Below are positions 8,437 to 16,677 of a DNA stretch of 64,000 bases, piece by piece. Position numbers and translations under genes: made by a program. Source of the DNA: JAGGYK01 sp034716155 (GTDB lineage: Bacteria; Desulfobacterota; Desulfomonilia; UBA1062); NCBI GenBank assembly GCA_034716155.1, contig JAYEFR010000030.1, positions 1 through 64,000 on the forward strand, read 5' to 3'. Under the pieces are notes generated by a model. It saw only the letters and a list, made by a program, of their open reading frames with translations, did no database searches and was not told the DNA's origin. The first letter of the stretch is position 1; each line of letters starts with the position of its first letter.

Positions 8437-9951
8437 CTACTTTTGGACAACAAATACCTTCTTGAATTCTTCTATCGCATCTTTTAACGCTTTTTCAGTA
8501 TCAGCATCTAACATCCCTGTGTCGCCTATAGCCTTTAAGATTTCAGGGTGCTGATTATCAAAGAACAGATAATACTGTTCCTCAAAGTCCTGCAAGACCT
8601 CAACCGGATATTCATCAAGGTATCCATTGATACCTGCGTATAATAGGATCACCTGCCTGTCTACAGACAAAGGGCTATATTGTGGCTGCTTAAGGATCTC
8701 CATCAATCTGGCCCCGCGATTGAGCTGGGCCTGCGTGGCCTTATCCAGGTCGGATCCAAACTGCGAAAAGGCTGCCAGCTCCCTGTACTGAGCCAGGTCC
8801 AGTCTCAAGCTTCCCGCCACCTTTTTCATGCCCTTGATCTGCGCATTGCCTCCAACCCTGGATACAGAGATACCCACATTGATGGCAGGCCGAAATCCAG
8901 AATAGAACAGGTCTGTCTCAAGGAATATCTGACCATCAGTGATGGAGATCACATTGGTTGGTATATATGCAGACACATCACCTGCCTGCGTCTCTACGAT
9001 GGGCATTGCAGTTAAAGAACCACCTCCCATGTCATCGCTGTACTTCGCAGCCCTCTCAAGCAACCTGGAATGCAGATAAAATACATCGCCAGGAAAGGCC
9101 TCACGTCCCGGAGGTCGCCTGAGCAGCAGGGATATCTGCCTGTATGACTGGGCCTGTTTGGTCAGGTCATCATATACAATCAAGGCGTGCTGTGCATTAT
9201 CCCTGAAATACTCTCCCATTGTAGCCCCTGAATACGGTGATATATACTGCATAGGGGCAGGATCTGATGCTGTTGCGGCCACTACCGTGGTATACTCCAT
9301 GGCCCCATGCTGCTCTAACGTCGCCACCACCTGAGCTACCGTGGACCTCTTCTGGCCTATTGCAACATAGATGCACTTCACATCTTTACCCTTTTGATTG
9401 ATAATAGTATCAATTGCCAAGGCAGTCTTTCCTGTCTGGCGGTCGCCGATAATCAATTCTCTCTGGCCTCTGCCTATAGGTGTCATTGAATCTATGGATT
9501 TTAACCCTGTTTGCAGGGGTTCCTTTACAGGCTGCCTCCTTACAATCCCAGGGGACTTCACATCAACAACACGCTGTTCTTTGGCATCTATAGGGCCTTT
9601 GCCATCTATAGGCAGCCCTATGGCATTTACTACCCTGCCAAGCATAGCATCACCAACAGGGACCTGCACAATCCTCTTGGTCCTCTTTACCCGATCCCCT
9701 TCCTTGATGCCCGTCACCTCGCCAAAGACAACACACCCGACATTATCCTCCTCCAGGTTAAGGGCCATGCCATATATCCCTCCTGGAAACTCTATCAACT
9801 CGCTGGACATAACTTTTCTGAGTCCATAGACACGGGCAATACCATCACCTACAGAGAGAATCGTGCCGGTCTCAGCAACATCAATCTCTTTTTCATAACC
9901 CTTGATTTGTTCCTTTATAATCTCACTTATCTCTTCAGCCCTTATCTGCAT
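8437..9951 (-). CDS. atpA: ATP synthase F1 alpha subunit
   Basis: Non-catalytic nucleotide-binding subunit. The N-terminal MQIRAEEISEIIKEQI contacts the delta subunit. The P-loop is GDRQTGKTALAIDTI, followed by VYDDLTKQA and the family signature with the arginine finger region (SVSRVGGNAQIKGMKKVAGS). Length 504 is standard. The start at 9951 follows atpH by 6 bases. Confidence 0.99.
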   Translation of the reverse strand: MQIRAEEISEIIKEQIKGYEKEIDVAETGTILSVGDGIARVYGLRKVMSSELIEFPGGIYGMALNLEEDNVGCVVFGEVTGIKEGDRVKRTKRIVQVPVGDAMLGRVVNAIGLPIDGKGPIDAKEQRVVDVKSPGIVRRQPVKEPLQTGLKSIDSMTPIGRGQRELIIGDRQTGKTALAIDTIINQKGKDVKCIYVAIGQKRSTVAQVVATLEQHGAMEYTTVVAATASDPAPMQYISPYSGATMGEYFRDNAQHALIVYDDLTKQAQSYRQISLLLRRPPGREAFPGDVFYLHSRLLERAAKYSDDMGGGSLTAMPIVETQAGDVSAYIPTNVISITDGQIFLETDLFYSGFRPAINVGISVSRVGGNAQIKGMKKVAGSLRLDLAQYRELAAFSQFGSDLDKATQAQLNRGARLMEILKQPQYSPLSVDRQVILLYAGINGYLDEYPVEVLQDFEEQYYLFFDNQHPEILKAIGDTGMLDADTEKALKDAIEEFKKVFVVQK

Positions 9952-9957
9952 TGCCTA

Positions 9958-10500
9958 TTACCCCTCTTTTAAACTCTGTTTTATTTTTTCTAACTGCGTT
10001 TTTATACTGCCATCATAGACTATCCCTTCGACTTCCGCAATGACCCCGCCTATAAGAGACTGGGCTTTCTCAACCTCTACCACCACCTCTTTACCTATAA
10101 TTCGGGATAGAGCTTGAGCTATTTTATTTACCATATCTCCATCTATATCCATCGCGGTGAGCAATTGCACCCTTACCTTGCCTGCCTTTTCATCCAAAAA
10201 CGTATGGTAAGAATCCAGGATGTCATCTAAATATTTAAATCTGTCCTTTTCCAGCAATATGTCCAAAAACCTCAGCATATATTCAGATAGTCCCGCCTTG
10301 CTCGCGATATTGTCAAATATCCTGCGCTTTAGAGGAAGGTCATACAGTGGAGATTCAAGGATTGACTTTAGTTCATTATTTGAAGCTACAACCTCTGCCA
10401 CAGTCTCTAATTCCTCAAAAAACCGTTTCTCCTTGGCTTCTTCCTCTCCAACCTCAAATAATGCCAGTGCATACCTCTTTGCTACTAAATCGCCCTTCAA
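9958..10500 (-). CDS. atpH: ATP synthase delta (OSCP) subunit
   Basis: Peripheral stalk cap joining the b dimer to F1. The 180-residue sequence begins with VAKRYALALFEV, typical of delta/OSCP, and ends with the conserved IGGVIAEVEGIVYDGSIKTQLEKIKQSL. The start overlaps the atpF stop by 4 bases (ATGA-type coupling). Confidence 0.96.
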   Translation of the reverse strand: MKGDLVAKRYALALFEVGEEEAKEKRFFEELETVAEVVASNNELKSILESPLYDLPLKRRIFDNIASKAGLSEYMLRFLDILLEKDRFKYLDDILDSYHTFLDEKAGKVRVQLLTAMDIDGDMVNKIAQALSRIIGKEVVVEVEKAQSLIGGVIAEVEGIVYDGSIKTQLEKIKQSLKEG

Positions 10501-11075
10501 TTTTGCCTCACCACCTTATCCAAATATTCTTCTATTATACGTTTCTGATCATCAGATGTAATCTTTTTTTCAATAATATCAGCAGCAAGCTTACACGCCA
10601 TATCCGCTACAGTATCTTTCAGGCCTGTCCTTGCCTTTTGTATCTCCTGCTGGGCGCTATCTTTTGCCTGCTCAATAAGCCTCTCGGAAGCAATCTTACC
10701 TTCTTCTATAATTCGAGCCTTTTCCTTTTCTATCTCGCCTAGAAGCGCCTGCCTTATTTCTTGTATATCCTTTTCTACATCCTTTAGTTTCTCTTCATAT
10801 TCCGCATGCCGTGAGTCGGTATCTCTTTTTCTCTTATCCACATCTTCCAACAACTGAGCAATCTCAGTCCGTCGTTCGCTAAAGTACTTCTTTACCCTGT
10901 CTGCCAGCAGCTTATAAAGTATTATTACAAGGATGGCAAAATTTATAATCCTCCAGACCATATCCCAGATCCTTCTGCCATCTCCTCCGCCATGTTCTGC
11001 GGCATAAACAAAGGACACGATAATCAAGAGAAAGAATATAACAAGAGGTAAGCTCTTTCTTATCTGTCTTATCAT
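10497..11075 (-). CDS. atpF: ATP synthase Fo b subunit
   Basis: Peripheral stalk. An N-terminal signal-like segment (residues about 8-25) and a second hydrophobic helix (about 42-60, with WDMVWRIINFAILVIILY) precede a long charged coiled coil, for 192 residues in total. The two hydrophobic segments distinguish it from the neighbouring 142-residue b'-like gene. It overlaps that gene and atpH by 4 bases at each side. A pair of different b subunits is expected to form a heterodimer. Confidence 0.93.
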   Translation of the reverse strand: MIRQIRKSLPLVIFFLLIIVSFVYAAEHGGGDGRRIWDMVWRIINFAILVIILYKLLADRVKKYFSERRTEIAQLLEDVDKRKRDTDSRHAEYEEKLKDVEKDIQEIRQALLGEIEKEKARIIEEGKIASERLIEQAKDSAQQEIQKARTGLKDTVADMACKLAADIIEKKITSDDQKRIIEEYLDKVVRQN

Positions 11076-11500
11076 AGAGCCTCCCGCCCCAAGACTCGCC
11101 CGGCAATGGATGCCGCCATGGAACCAAGCTCTGTCTCAATGTCTTTTTTGGCCTTTTCTACCTCCTGTGCCATTTCCAGCCTTACCTGAGCTATCATCTC
11201 CTCAGCCTTCTTCCTTGCTTCAACTATAATCTCGTTTGCTTGAGCCTCTGCTGCCTTCCTTGCAGAGTTCTTGGCTTCCAATGCCTCAACCCTTCCCGTA
11301 TAGATCTTATCCGTATACTCGGCAAACATCCGATGGCTTTCTTCTTCGACCTGTTTTATCTCTTCCTGGCCGCCTACTATCTTCTTATCTCTTTCATCAA
11401 GAATCTTTAAGATAGGCTTATACAAAATCTTGTTGAGGACAAACATCAAGACAAGAAAATTGACCATCTGCACCAAAAAGGTCCAATTAAGCTCTATCAT
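11072..11500 (-). CDS. atpF': ATP synthase Fo b'-type subunit
   Basis: A 142-residue stalk protein with one N-terminal membrane helix (WTFLVQMVNFLVLMFVLNKI) followed by the sequence LYKPILKILDERDKKI that leads into a coiled coil. This is the shorter of two tandem b subunits. It lies 14 bases after the single-hairpin c gene and overlaps atpF by 4 bases. Confidence 0.93.
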   Translation of the reverse strand: MIELNWTFLVQMVNFLVLMFVLNKILYKPILKILDERDKKIVGGQEEIKQVEEESHRMFAEYTDKIYTGRVEALEAKNSARKAAEAQANEIIVEARKKAEEMIAQVRLEMAQEVEKAKKDIETELGSMAASIAGRVLGREAL

Positions 11501-11514
11501 TAATTTATGCCCCC

Positions 11515-11763
11515 TTACACCACGAATATCAACAGTAGAGCCACCACAAGCGAATAGATGCCTGTAGATTCGGATACTGCCTGGGCTACAAGCATGGTTC
11601 GCGTCAAGAGGCCGGCTTCATCCGGGTTTCTCCCTATGGCCTCACATGCCTTGCCACCAACAAAACCTTCTCCTATGCCAGGACCTATTGCCCCAACCCC
11701 CATTGCAATACCCGCGCCTAGAAAACAAGCTGCTCTAATCAGATCCGCACCACTAATATCCAT
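11515..11763 (-). CDS. atpE: ATP synthase Fo c subunit, single hairpin, two-carboxylate Na+-type
   Basis: An 82-residue hairpin with two membrane helices joined by the polar loop GRNPDEAG. Helix 2 holds QAVSESTGIYSL (61-72): Glu65, Ser66, Thr67 and Tyr70 match the ligand set of Na+-binding c-rings. Helix 1 holds GPGIGEGF, with Glu32 where Ilyobacter-type rings have Gln32. A Glu32/Glu65 pair is known from the Na+-driven c-ring of Fusobacterium nucleatum, so Na+ coupling is likely; this is an inference from motif only. It follows the five-hairpin c gene by 36 bases and may mix with it in one ring. Confidence 0.96.
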   Translation of the reverse strand: MDISGADLIRAACFLGAGIAMGVGAIGPGIGEGFVGGKACEAIGRNPDEAGLLTRTMLVAQAVSESTGIYSLVVALLLIFVV

Positions 11764-11799
11764 AATTATATCCTCCCTATCTACTTTATCTTTTTATCT

Positions 11800-13008
11800 T
11801 TATACGACAAACATGAGCACAAAGGCAATTACCAGGGCATATATAGCTGTTGACTGAGCTACTGCCTGGGCTATTAACATCGTCCTCATTATGAGCCCTG
11901 TCTTGTCAGGCTGCATCCCTAACGCCTCACATGCCTTTGCCGCGGTTATACCATTACCATAGCCAGGGCCTATAGCACCAAAGCCCATAGATATCCCTGC
12001 AGCGAGCAAGGCCATTGCACCTGGCAGAGTGACTGACCCTGCATAATTCCCAAATATAAGCATGAGCGATATCATGAGCGAGAATATCACAGGGGTCTGC
12101 CCCACGGCCTGACCAACCAGCATAAAGGTCATCATCGGCCTTGATACACTTGATGTCCGACTGATTGCCCTGCATGCAGACTCGGATGTAATACCATTTC
12201 CCATACCAGAGCCTATAGCACCAAGGCCTATAGATATCCCTGCCCCCAACATGGCACAAGAAACCAATAGATTCCCATCTTTAGGTCCCATAGCGATCAG
12301 CATAAGCGCTATCAAGAGGGCAAATATAGCAGGGGTCTGCGCTACGGCCTGACCCACCAGCATCAACGTGGTAAGCGCCCCTTTAAGCCGGGGTTGCCTT
12401 GCAAAACCTTCACATGCCGCACCTCCGGCCTGGCCTCCTCCCCATCCAGAGCCTATGGCTCCAAAACCCATGGCAATGCCTGTACCTAAAAGGGCTGCGC
12501 TGTATGGCCATGCGGAAATACCGGAATAATCTTTGAACACAAGCAAAAAGGCTATAACCAGGGCAAATATAGCAGGGGTCTGGCAGACAGCCTGACCAAC
12601 CAGCATGGTGGTAGTCATCTGACCGCCAACCAAAGGCTGCCTGGATGTCCCCCATATTGCCTCCAGAGAAGAATAACCAGCGCCAATACCAGAACCAAAA
12701 GCGCCCAGCCCCATTGCAAGCCCTGCACTTATTGCAGAAGCACTTGCGCATATGCCATTACCTGATAGATCAGTGAATAATAATAAGACTGCCACCATTA
12801 ATGCAAATATGGCTGATGTCTCTGCAACGGCCTGACCAACCAGCATAGTCCTGGTAAATGGAGAGGCCATCTCAGGCCGCCTGGATATAGCTCGATTTGC
12901 CCAGCCTCCGGTTAGACCCTCACCTACAGCAGCACCTATTGCACCAAAGCCCATACAGAGCCCGGCCCCAATATATTGTCCTGCCTTTACAATAAACTCT
13001 ACATCCAT
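11800..13008 (-). CDS. atpE: ATP synthase Fo c subunit, five-hairpin concatemer with one intact ion site
   Basis: This 402-residue protein is five c-type hairpins in tandem (about 1-83, 84-163, 164-245, 246-324, 325-402), ten membrane helices in all. Each has the GAIGxG-type helix 1 and GQAV or AQAV helix 2. Hairpin 1 has both carboxylates (Glu30 and Glu63, QAVAETSAIF). In hairpins 2-5 the helix-2 position is Gln (143, 224, 304, 385) and the helix-1 position is Ala110, Gly191, Asn271, Asn352. So four of five sites should not bind an ion. The gene lies exactly where atpE belongs, 10 bases after atpB, and its frame is intact, so it is not a pseudogene. The reduced number of sites resembles fused c subunits of V-type rotors and of Acetobacterium c1. 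Confidence 0.95.
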   Translation of the reverse strand: MDVEFIVKAGQYIGAGLCMGFGAIGAAVGEGLTGGWANRAISRRPEMASPFTRTMLVGQAVAETSAIFALMVAVLLLFTDLSGNGICASASAISAGLAMGLGAFGSGIGAGYSSLEAIWGTSRQPLVGGQMTTTMLVGQAVCQTPAIFALVIAFLLVFKDYSGISAWPYSAALLGTGIAMGFGAIGSGWGGGQAGGAACEGFARQPRLKGALTTLMLVGQAVAQTPAIFALLIALMLIAMGPKDGNLLVSCAMLGAGISIGLGAIGSGMGNGITSESACRAISRTSSVSRPMMTFMLVGQAVGQTPVIFSLMISLMLIFGNYAGSVTLPGAMALLAAGISMGFGAIGPGYGNGITAAKACEALGMQPDKTGLIMRTMLIAQAVAQSTAIYALVIAFVLMFVV

Positions 13009-13018
13009 ATCTAATTCC

Positions 13019-13690
13019 CTACTTTATCTGCACAGATATATATACTAACGTCAACATGGCAAAGACAAACGCCTGAATAGTACCAATAAACAGACCAAAA
13101 AATCCATATAAGATAGGAGGTAAGACCAAAGAATAGATTAGATAACTTACCACTAGGATAATAATAGACCCACCCATCATATTCCCGAACAAACGAAAAG
13201 AGATAGAGATCACCTTTGCCATCTCTCCTATTATATTCAGAGGCATCATAAAAAAAATAGGCTCAAAATAGCCCTTAATATATTTCTTAAATCCTTTAAA
13301 TTTTATCCCTGAATAATGTGCAACAATAAATCCCATAACACCTAAACTTAAGGTGGTATTGATATCCTTTGTTGGCTCAGACAAAAAGGGGATAATACCC
13401 AGCATATCTGATATCCAAAAGAGTAAGAATATAGTGCATATAAAAGGAAAATATCTCCTATCGGTAAGATCCAAACTGTCTTTTACCAGATCATCCCATG
13501 TGGCTACCAATAACTCTGCAGCACTCTGAAGTGGATTGGGTACCAGCTTTGTGGTCCTTGTAGCAAGAAGAGCGAATAAGACCCAGAAGGCCATAACTAT
13601 CCATGTCATGATAAGGGTTTCCTTATTTATGACCATTTGATGGCCTGCTATATTAAGTACCCATTGAGAAACGTTTCCTATCTCTTCCAT
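13019..13690 (-). CDS. atpB: ATP synthase Fo a subunit
   Basis: Stator channel subunit that passes ions to the c-ring. The key ISISFRLFGNMMGG motif places the essential Arg at residue 166, preceded by NIIGEMAK. Typical sequence KLVPNPLQSAAELL follows helix 1. Length 223 is normal and five to six membrane helices are visible. Its stop is 10 bases before the five-hairpin c gene. Confidence 0.97.
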   Translation of the reverse strand: MEEIGNVSQWVLNIAGHQMVINKETLIMTWIVMAFWVLFALLATRTTKLVPNPLQSAAELLVATWDDLVKDSLDLTDRRYFPFICTIFLLFWISDMLGIIPFLSEPTKDINTTLSLGVMGFIVAHYSGIKFKGFKKYIKGYFEPIFFMMPLNIIGEMAKVISISFRLFGNMMGGSIIILVVSYLIYSLVLPPILYGFFGLFIGTIQAFVFAMLTLVYISVQIK

Positions 13691-14029
13691 TTATTCACAA
13701 TCTCCCGCTCTTACCTGGTCTATAATGAACACAACATGCGCAAAGAAAAAGCCCGCGGCAGCGGCAAAAAAGGCAGGCATAGAAATCAAGATACTCAAGG
13801 CAAGAATGCCCCCCAGACACGCAAAACGCAGTATAAATGCCCGGACAGGTCTTAGCCCCCCAAGCGTAGAATAGGCCATCATCAAGGAATTCATCAAAGA
13901 GCCTGCAACACCTATGACAATACCAAGGGAAATATCCGTATATCCAAAAATAAAGAATACGGCAGAGCCCAACACAGCAATAGGGGCCACATGTATAAAG
14001 GTAGGCCTTACAAAATCAACCGCCCTCAT
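13691..14029 (-). CDS. atpI: AtpI-like ATP synthase assembly protein
   Basis: A small membrane protein with about four hydrophobic helices, found directly before atpB in many F-type operons, where AtpI assists c-ring assembly. The start is taken at 14029 (MRAVDFVRPTF), with AAGGA about 8 bases upstream; it overlaps the upstream atpZ-like gene by 14 bases. A longer reading from 14089 would run deep into that gene. The family is weakly conserved, so the assignment relies on position, size and topology. Confidence 0.75.
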   Translation of the reverse strand: MRAVDFVRPTFIHVAPIAVLGSAVFFIFGYTDISLGIVIGVAGSLMNSLMMAYSTLGGLRPVRAFILRFACLGGILALSILISMPAFFAAAAGFFFAHVVFIIDQVRAGDCE

Positions 14030-14309
14030 TATTTTTCCTTGGTCTCCCCAAGTCCTGTATCTGCCTATATACTGTCCATCCACCGCCAAATATCCCTATT
14101 AGTATGAATATAACCAACACAAGCCCATGCGCATTTAGCCAACCATCCAGCTTGTATCCTATCCAGAAACACAACCCTATTGAGGCTGCCATAGTAAGGC
14201 CTACTTGCGTGACTATAGCTAGTTCCTCAATTACCTTTATATCTCTACGCCTATTACTACTGCTAAAAAGGCCCCTCCTGGGTCTCTTACTGAATGGCGT
14301 ATCACTCAT
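14016..14309 (-). CDS. atpZ: AtpZ-like two-helix membrane protein of the ATP synthase operon
   Basis: 97 residues. A basic N-terminus (SKRPRRGLFSSSNRRRD) is followed by two membrane helices (about 33-50 and 60-80) with GYKLDGWL between them, typical of the AtpZ/putative F0F1-ATPase subunit family. It is the first gene of the atp operon, as usual for this family, and the next gene starts inside its end. Confidence 0.8.
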   Translation of the reverse strand: MSDTPFSKRPRRGLFSSSNRRRDIKVIEELAIVTQVGLTMAASIGLCFWIGYKLDGWLNAHGLVLVIFILIGIFGGGWTVYRQIQDLGRPRKNNEGG

Positions 14310-14343
14310 TTTTTATCATTACCTCTATGCGCTGTCAAGATGT

Positions 14344-14721
14344 TTATTGAGTAGCAGGTGCTATAGCGACCTTTTTTTCTTTTTCGTTCATCTGGCAGCT
14401 ACCTTCAAATATGACACCTTCTTCTACCATCAGAGTGGCTGTCTTGATATTACCATAAAGTTTCCCAGGAGAACGAATCTCGATACGGTTTGATGCCACC
14501 AAATTTCCATGGACCTCACCATTTATTATAATGGTATCTGCTTCTACCTCAGCATGCACCATAGCGCTCTCACCTATGACAAGCACACCCTTAGTAAACA
14601 CCTCTCCCTTAAACTTGCCGTCAATACGGACTGTTCCTTCAAAAATGAGCTTGCCATCAAATTCAGTCCCTTTGCCCAACATACCTACTATATTCTCCAT
14701 ATTAATGGTGTTCTTTTTCAC
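14344..14721 (-). CDS. bactofilin family cytoskeletal protein
   Basis: A 125-residue polymer-forming protein. The body is a right-handed beta-helix repeat pattern (GTVRIDGKFKGEV, VIGESAMVHAEVEADTIIINGEVHGNL, read in parts) typical of bactofilins, which make filaments involved in cell shape, stalks or motility. The N-terminal tail and lack of membrane helix are normal. It lies 34 bases upstream of atpZ, in the same direction, so it may share the atp promoter region. Confidence 0.92.
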   Translation of the reverse strand: MKKNTINMENIVGMLGKGTEFDGKLIFEGTVRIDGKFKGEVFTKGVLVIGESAMVHAEVEADTIIINGEVHGNLVASNRIEIRSPGKLYGNIKTATLMVEEGVIFEGSCQMNEKEKKVAIAPATQ

Positions 14722-15022
14722 AGGTCACCCCCTTTATCAAGTTCGGTATTGAATAGCATAAACATGATTATTTTTCCAATCTAACTTTATATGAAAACAG
14801 GGGTCAGGGATCAGTTTTCAGGGATGACTATTTTTCTCAGCACGGGTATGTTTTCACGCTTGGTTTATATGAAAACAGTGACCGGTAAATAGTGAATAGA
14901 CTCAGCACTTCGCAGTGAATCCTGAGTAATCTTGAGGTAATCGAGAGGCAAAGAAAAACAGCCCTGCTTTTTACCTCACGATTTAGCAGGATTAAAAATT
15001 ACCAATCTAAACCCTTAAGCTC
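14722..15022. other. intergenic spacer with a dispersed short repeat
   Basis: No gene is seen. The spacer contains TATGAAAACAG twice (14790 and about 14868). The first copy is followed by GGGTCAGGGATCAG, a combination that recurs inverted at 60019-60056. The bactofilin promoter should lie here. Confidence 0.6.
14790..14823 (+). repeat. short dispersed repeat (TATGAAAACAG...GTCAGGGATCAG)
   Basis: Matches, in inverted orientation and with a short insertion, the sequence at 60019-60056 beside the M48 pseudogene. The part GTCAGGGATCAG is also seen in degenerate form near 41155 and 52262. Confidence 0.5.
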
Positions 15023-15454
15023 CTAGATATCATCCAGGGGATTTTTTTTCCTCGGATATTTTGCCGGGTCTTTTAAAGCCTTGTCTATTTCGCTAAAAAT
15101 TTTAGATCTCACTTTGCTGCCGCCCAGTTTTTTTTCGATCTCAGCAAGACGTTGGGCCTGCTGCTGCTTGAATTTCCCAACCTCATCTTCCATGTCATTT
15201 GAAGAATCTTGCCTCGGCAATTCCTCTATCCGGATGTGCTCAAGTATATAGAGCCTTTCATCAAACTCAGCCTTTACAATCCGTATAACGCCTAAATCCT
15301 CAAGCCTTTTTGATATAAGAGTAGCTGACTCTAATGACATCTTTAAAAAATTTGACAGCCCTTTTATTGACGGGGCCCTATTGTTTATATGTTCATACAC
15401 CCTTATTCCTGCCACCCATAAATGCGCTTGGCCATATGTGCTGGATCGCTGCAT
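15023..15454 (-). CDS. small protein with a winged-helix-like N-terminal half
   Basis: 143 residues. Residues 10-80 have the pattern of a winged helix: a helix-turn-helix-like stretch (SIKGLSNFLKMSLESATLIS) and a wing with IRIVKAEFDERLYIL. The C-terminal half is charged (EDEVGKFKQQQAQRLAEIEKKL) and probably helical, ending in a basic/proline tail. It may be a DNA-binding regulator, but no named family is recognised. It is divergent from the LysM gene, with 109 bases between the two starts. Confidence 0.6.
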   Translation of the reverse strand: MQRSSTYGQAHLWVAGIRVYEHINNRAPSIKGLSNFLKMSLESATLISKRLEDLGVIRIVKAEFDERLYILEHIRIEELPRQDSSNDMEDEVGKFKQQQAQRLAEIEKKLGGSKVRSKIFSEIDKALKDPAKYPRKKNPLDDI

Positions 15455-15563
15455 AAAGAGTATCTATCTTAAATCTTATTGTCTTTCAAGAATGTATTCA
15501 AGAATGGGCTTGACATGCCCGATATATATAAAACAATATGTCGTAAAAAAGGGAGGACCTGTT

Positions 15564-16547
15564 TTGAGAAAGATTATTATAGCCTTTATTGGTCTGCTGG
15601 TATTTATGAGCGTCTCACCCAAGCTTTGGGCTGCAGAAACCATCCATACCGTAACGAAAGGTGACACCCTATGGGATATATCTGTTAAATACCTCAATAC
15701 GCCATGGGATTGGCCAATCATATGGGCAAAGAACCAGGACATCACTAATCCACACCTGATATACCCAGGCGACAAAATAATCATACGAAAGCAAGAGAAC
15801 AAGGTGGAGATTGTAATTGCCCAAGCAAAAGAGCCATCACCTCCAAAGGTATACTCCCCTGAAAAATTTGTGGAACAAAAAGGAAAGACTGTCGTTATAT
15901 CTCCAGCTTATTCAACCCTTATCTACACCAAAGCTCCGCTTAAGGGGATCGGAAATGTCCTTGAAAATGAGGATGGCAGTAGCTTTTCCATCATTGAAGA
16001 TACAATCCTGGTAAAGATGTCATCAGATGTACACCCGGGAGATGGCATTGCTCTTGTTTCAAAACAAAAGGAGATAAAAAGAAAGCCTGCCATAAAAAGC
16101 TACCTTTATAAGGTTGTTGCATTAGCAAAGGTAGAGGAGCTAAGCGGAGACATTGCCCAGTGTAAAATCCAATATTCCAACCAAGAGGTCAAAAAAGATG
16201 ATCTCGCTTATGATCTTAAGAAGATTAAACCTCTTTCTCTGAATATCTCTTACCCTCAAGTTACAGACCCTGCACGTATTATAGATGTGTATGAGAACAA
16301 AACCAAGATCAGCGCGCATGATGTAGTGTTCACCAATATAGGAAAAAACCAAGGGGTAAATAAAGGAAGCCTGTTAAGCATATATAAGGAAAGAAAGTTG
16401 GGTGAGGATGGGCCTACTATCAATAAATATCAGGGGATGATGCTGATACTAAAAGCACTGGATAACCATTCAATGGGCCTTGTGGTGGAATCCAAGATGC
16501 CTATAGAAAAAGGTTTTTTAGTAAGGGGGCTGAATAAGAAACTATAG
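15564..16547 (+). CDS. exported LysM-domain protein
   Basis: A signal peptide (LRKIIIAFIGLLVFMSVSPKLWA) is followed by a LysM domain (HTVTKGDTLWDISVKYL to LIYPGDKIII, about residues 28-80), which binds peptidoglycan glycan strands. The remaining about 240 residues resemble the uncharacterised C-terminal region of many long LysM proteins in Desulfobacterota. The start is set at TTG 15564 because GGAGG sits at 15552-15556 and the signal peptide begins there; an upstream extension has no such support. Periplasmic or cell-wall-associated; role unknown. Confidence 0.85.
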   Translation: MRKIIIAFIGLLVFMSVSPKLWAAETIHTVTKGDTLWDISVKYLNTPWDWPIIWAKNQDITNPHLIYPGDKIIIRKQENKVEIVIAQAKEPSPPKVYSPEKFVEQKGKTVVISPAYSTLIYTKAPLKGIGNVLENEDGSSFSIIEDTILVKMSSDVHPGDGIALVSKQKEIKRKPAIKSYLYKVVALAKVEELSGDIAQCKIQYSNQEVKKDDLAYDLKKIKPLSLNISYPQVTDPARIIDVYENKTKISAHDVVFTNIGKNQGVNKGSLLSIYKERKLGEDGPTINKYQGMMLILKALDNHSMGLVVESKMPIEKGFLVRGLNKKL

Positions 16548-16580
16548 TTTTTGTAGCGTTTCCCCGTAAATTCTTTAAGG

Positions 16581-16647
16581 TTGAGCCAATTGCAAAACTC
16601 ATAATTTGCAATTGGCTCTATATTGAGACATTTTGCAATTGGCTCAA
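16581..16647 (+). promoter_or_regulatory. three-armed inverted repeat with mutually exclusive hairpins before the sulfatase gene
   Basis: TTGAGCCAATTGCAAAA at 16581-16597 is followed by two downstream complements: TTTGCAATTGGCTC at 16605-16618 (14-bp perfect stem, 8-base loop) and TTTTGCAATTGGCTCAA at 16631-16647 (17-bp perfect stem, 33-base loop). Only one can pair at a time. The last arm ends 30 bases before the sulfatase start, so the element could be an attenuator or a protein operator, or it may simply be a decayed repeat. Confidence 0.55.
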
Positions 16648-16677
16648 TTATATAAAATTTTATCAGGGAGGTACGTT

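Noticed and set aside
11800..13008. Reading the long c gene as an assembly artefact of repeated atpE copies
   Set aside because: The five hairpins differ clearly from one another in DNA and protein, so a collapse or stutter of identical copies is unlikely.
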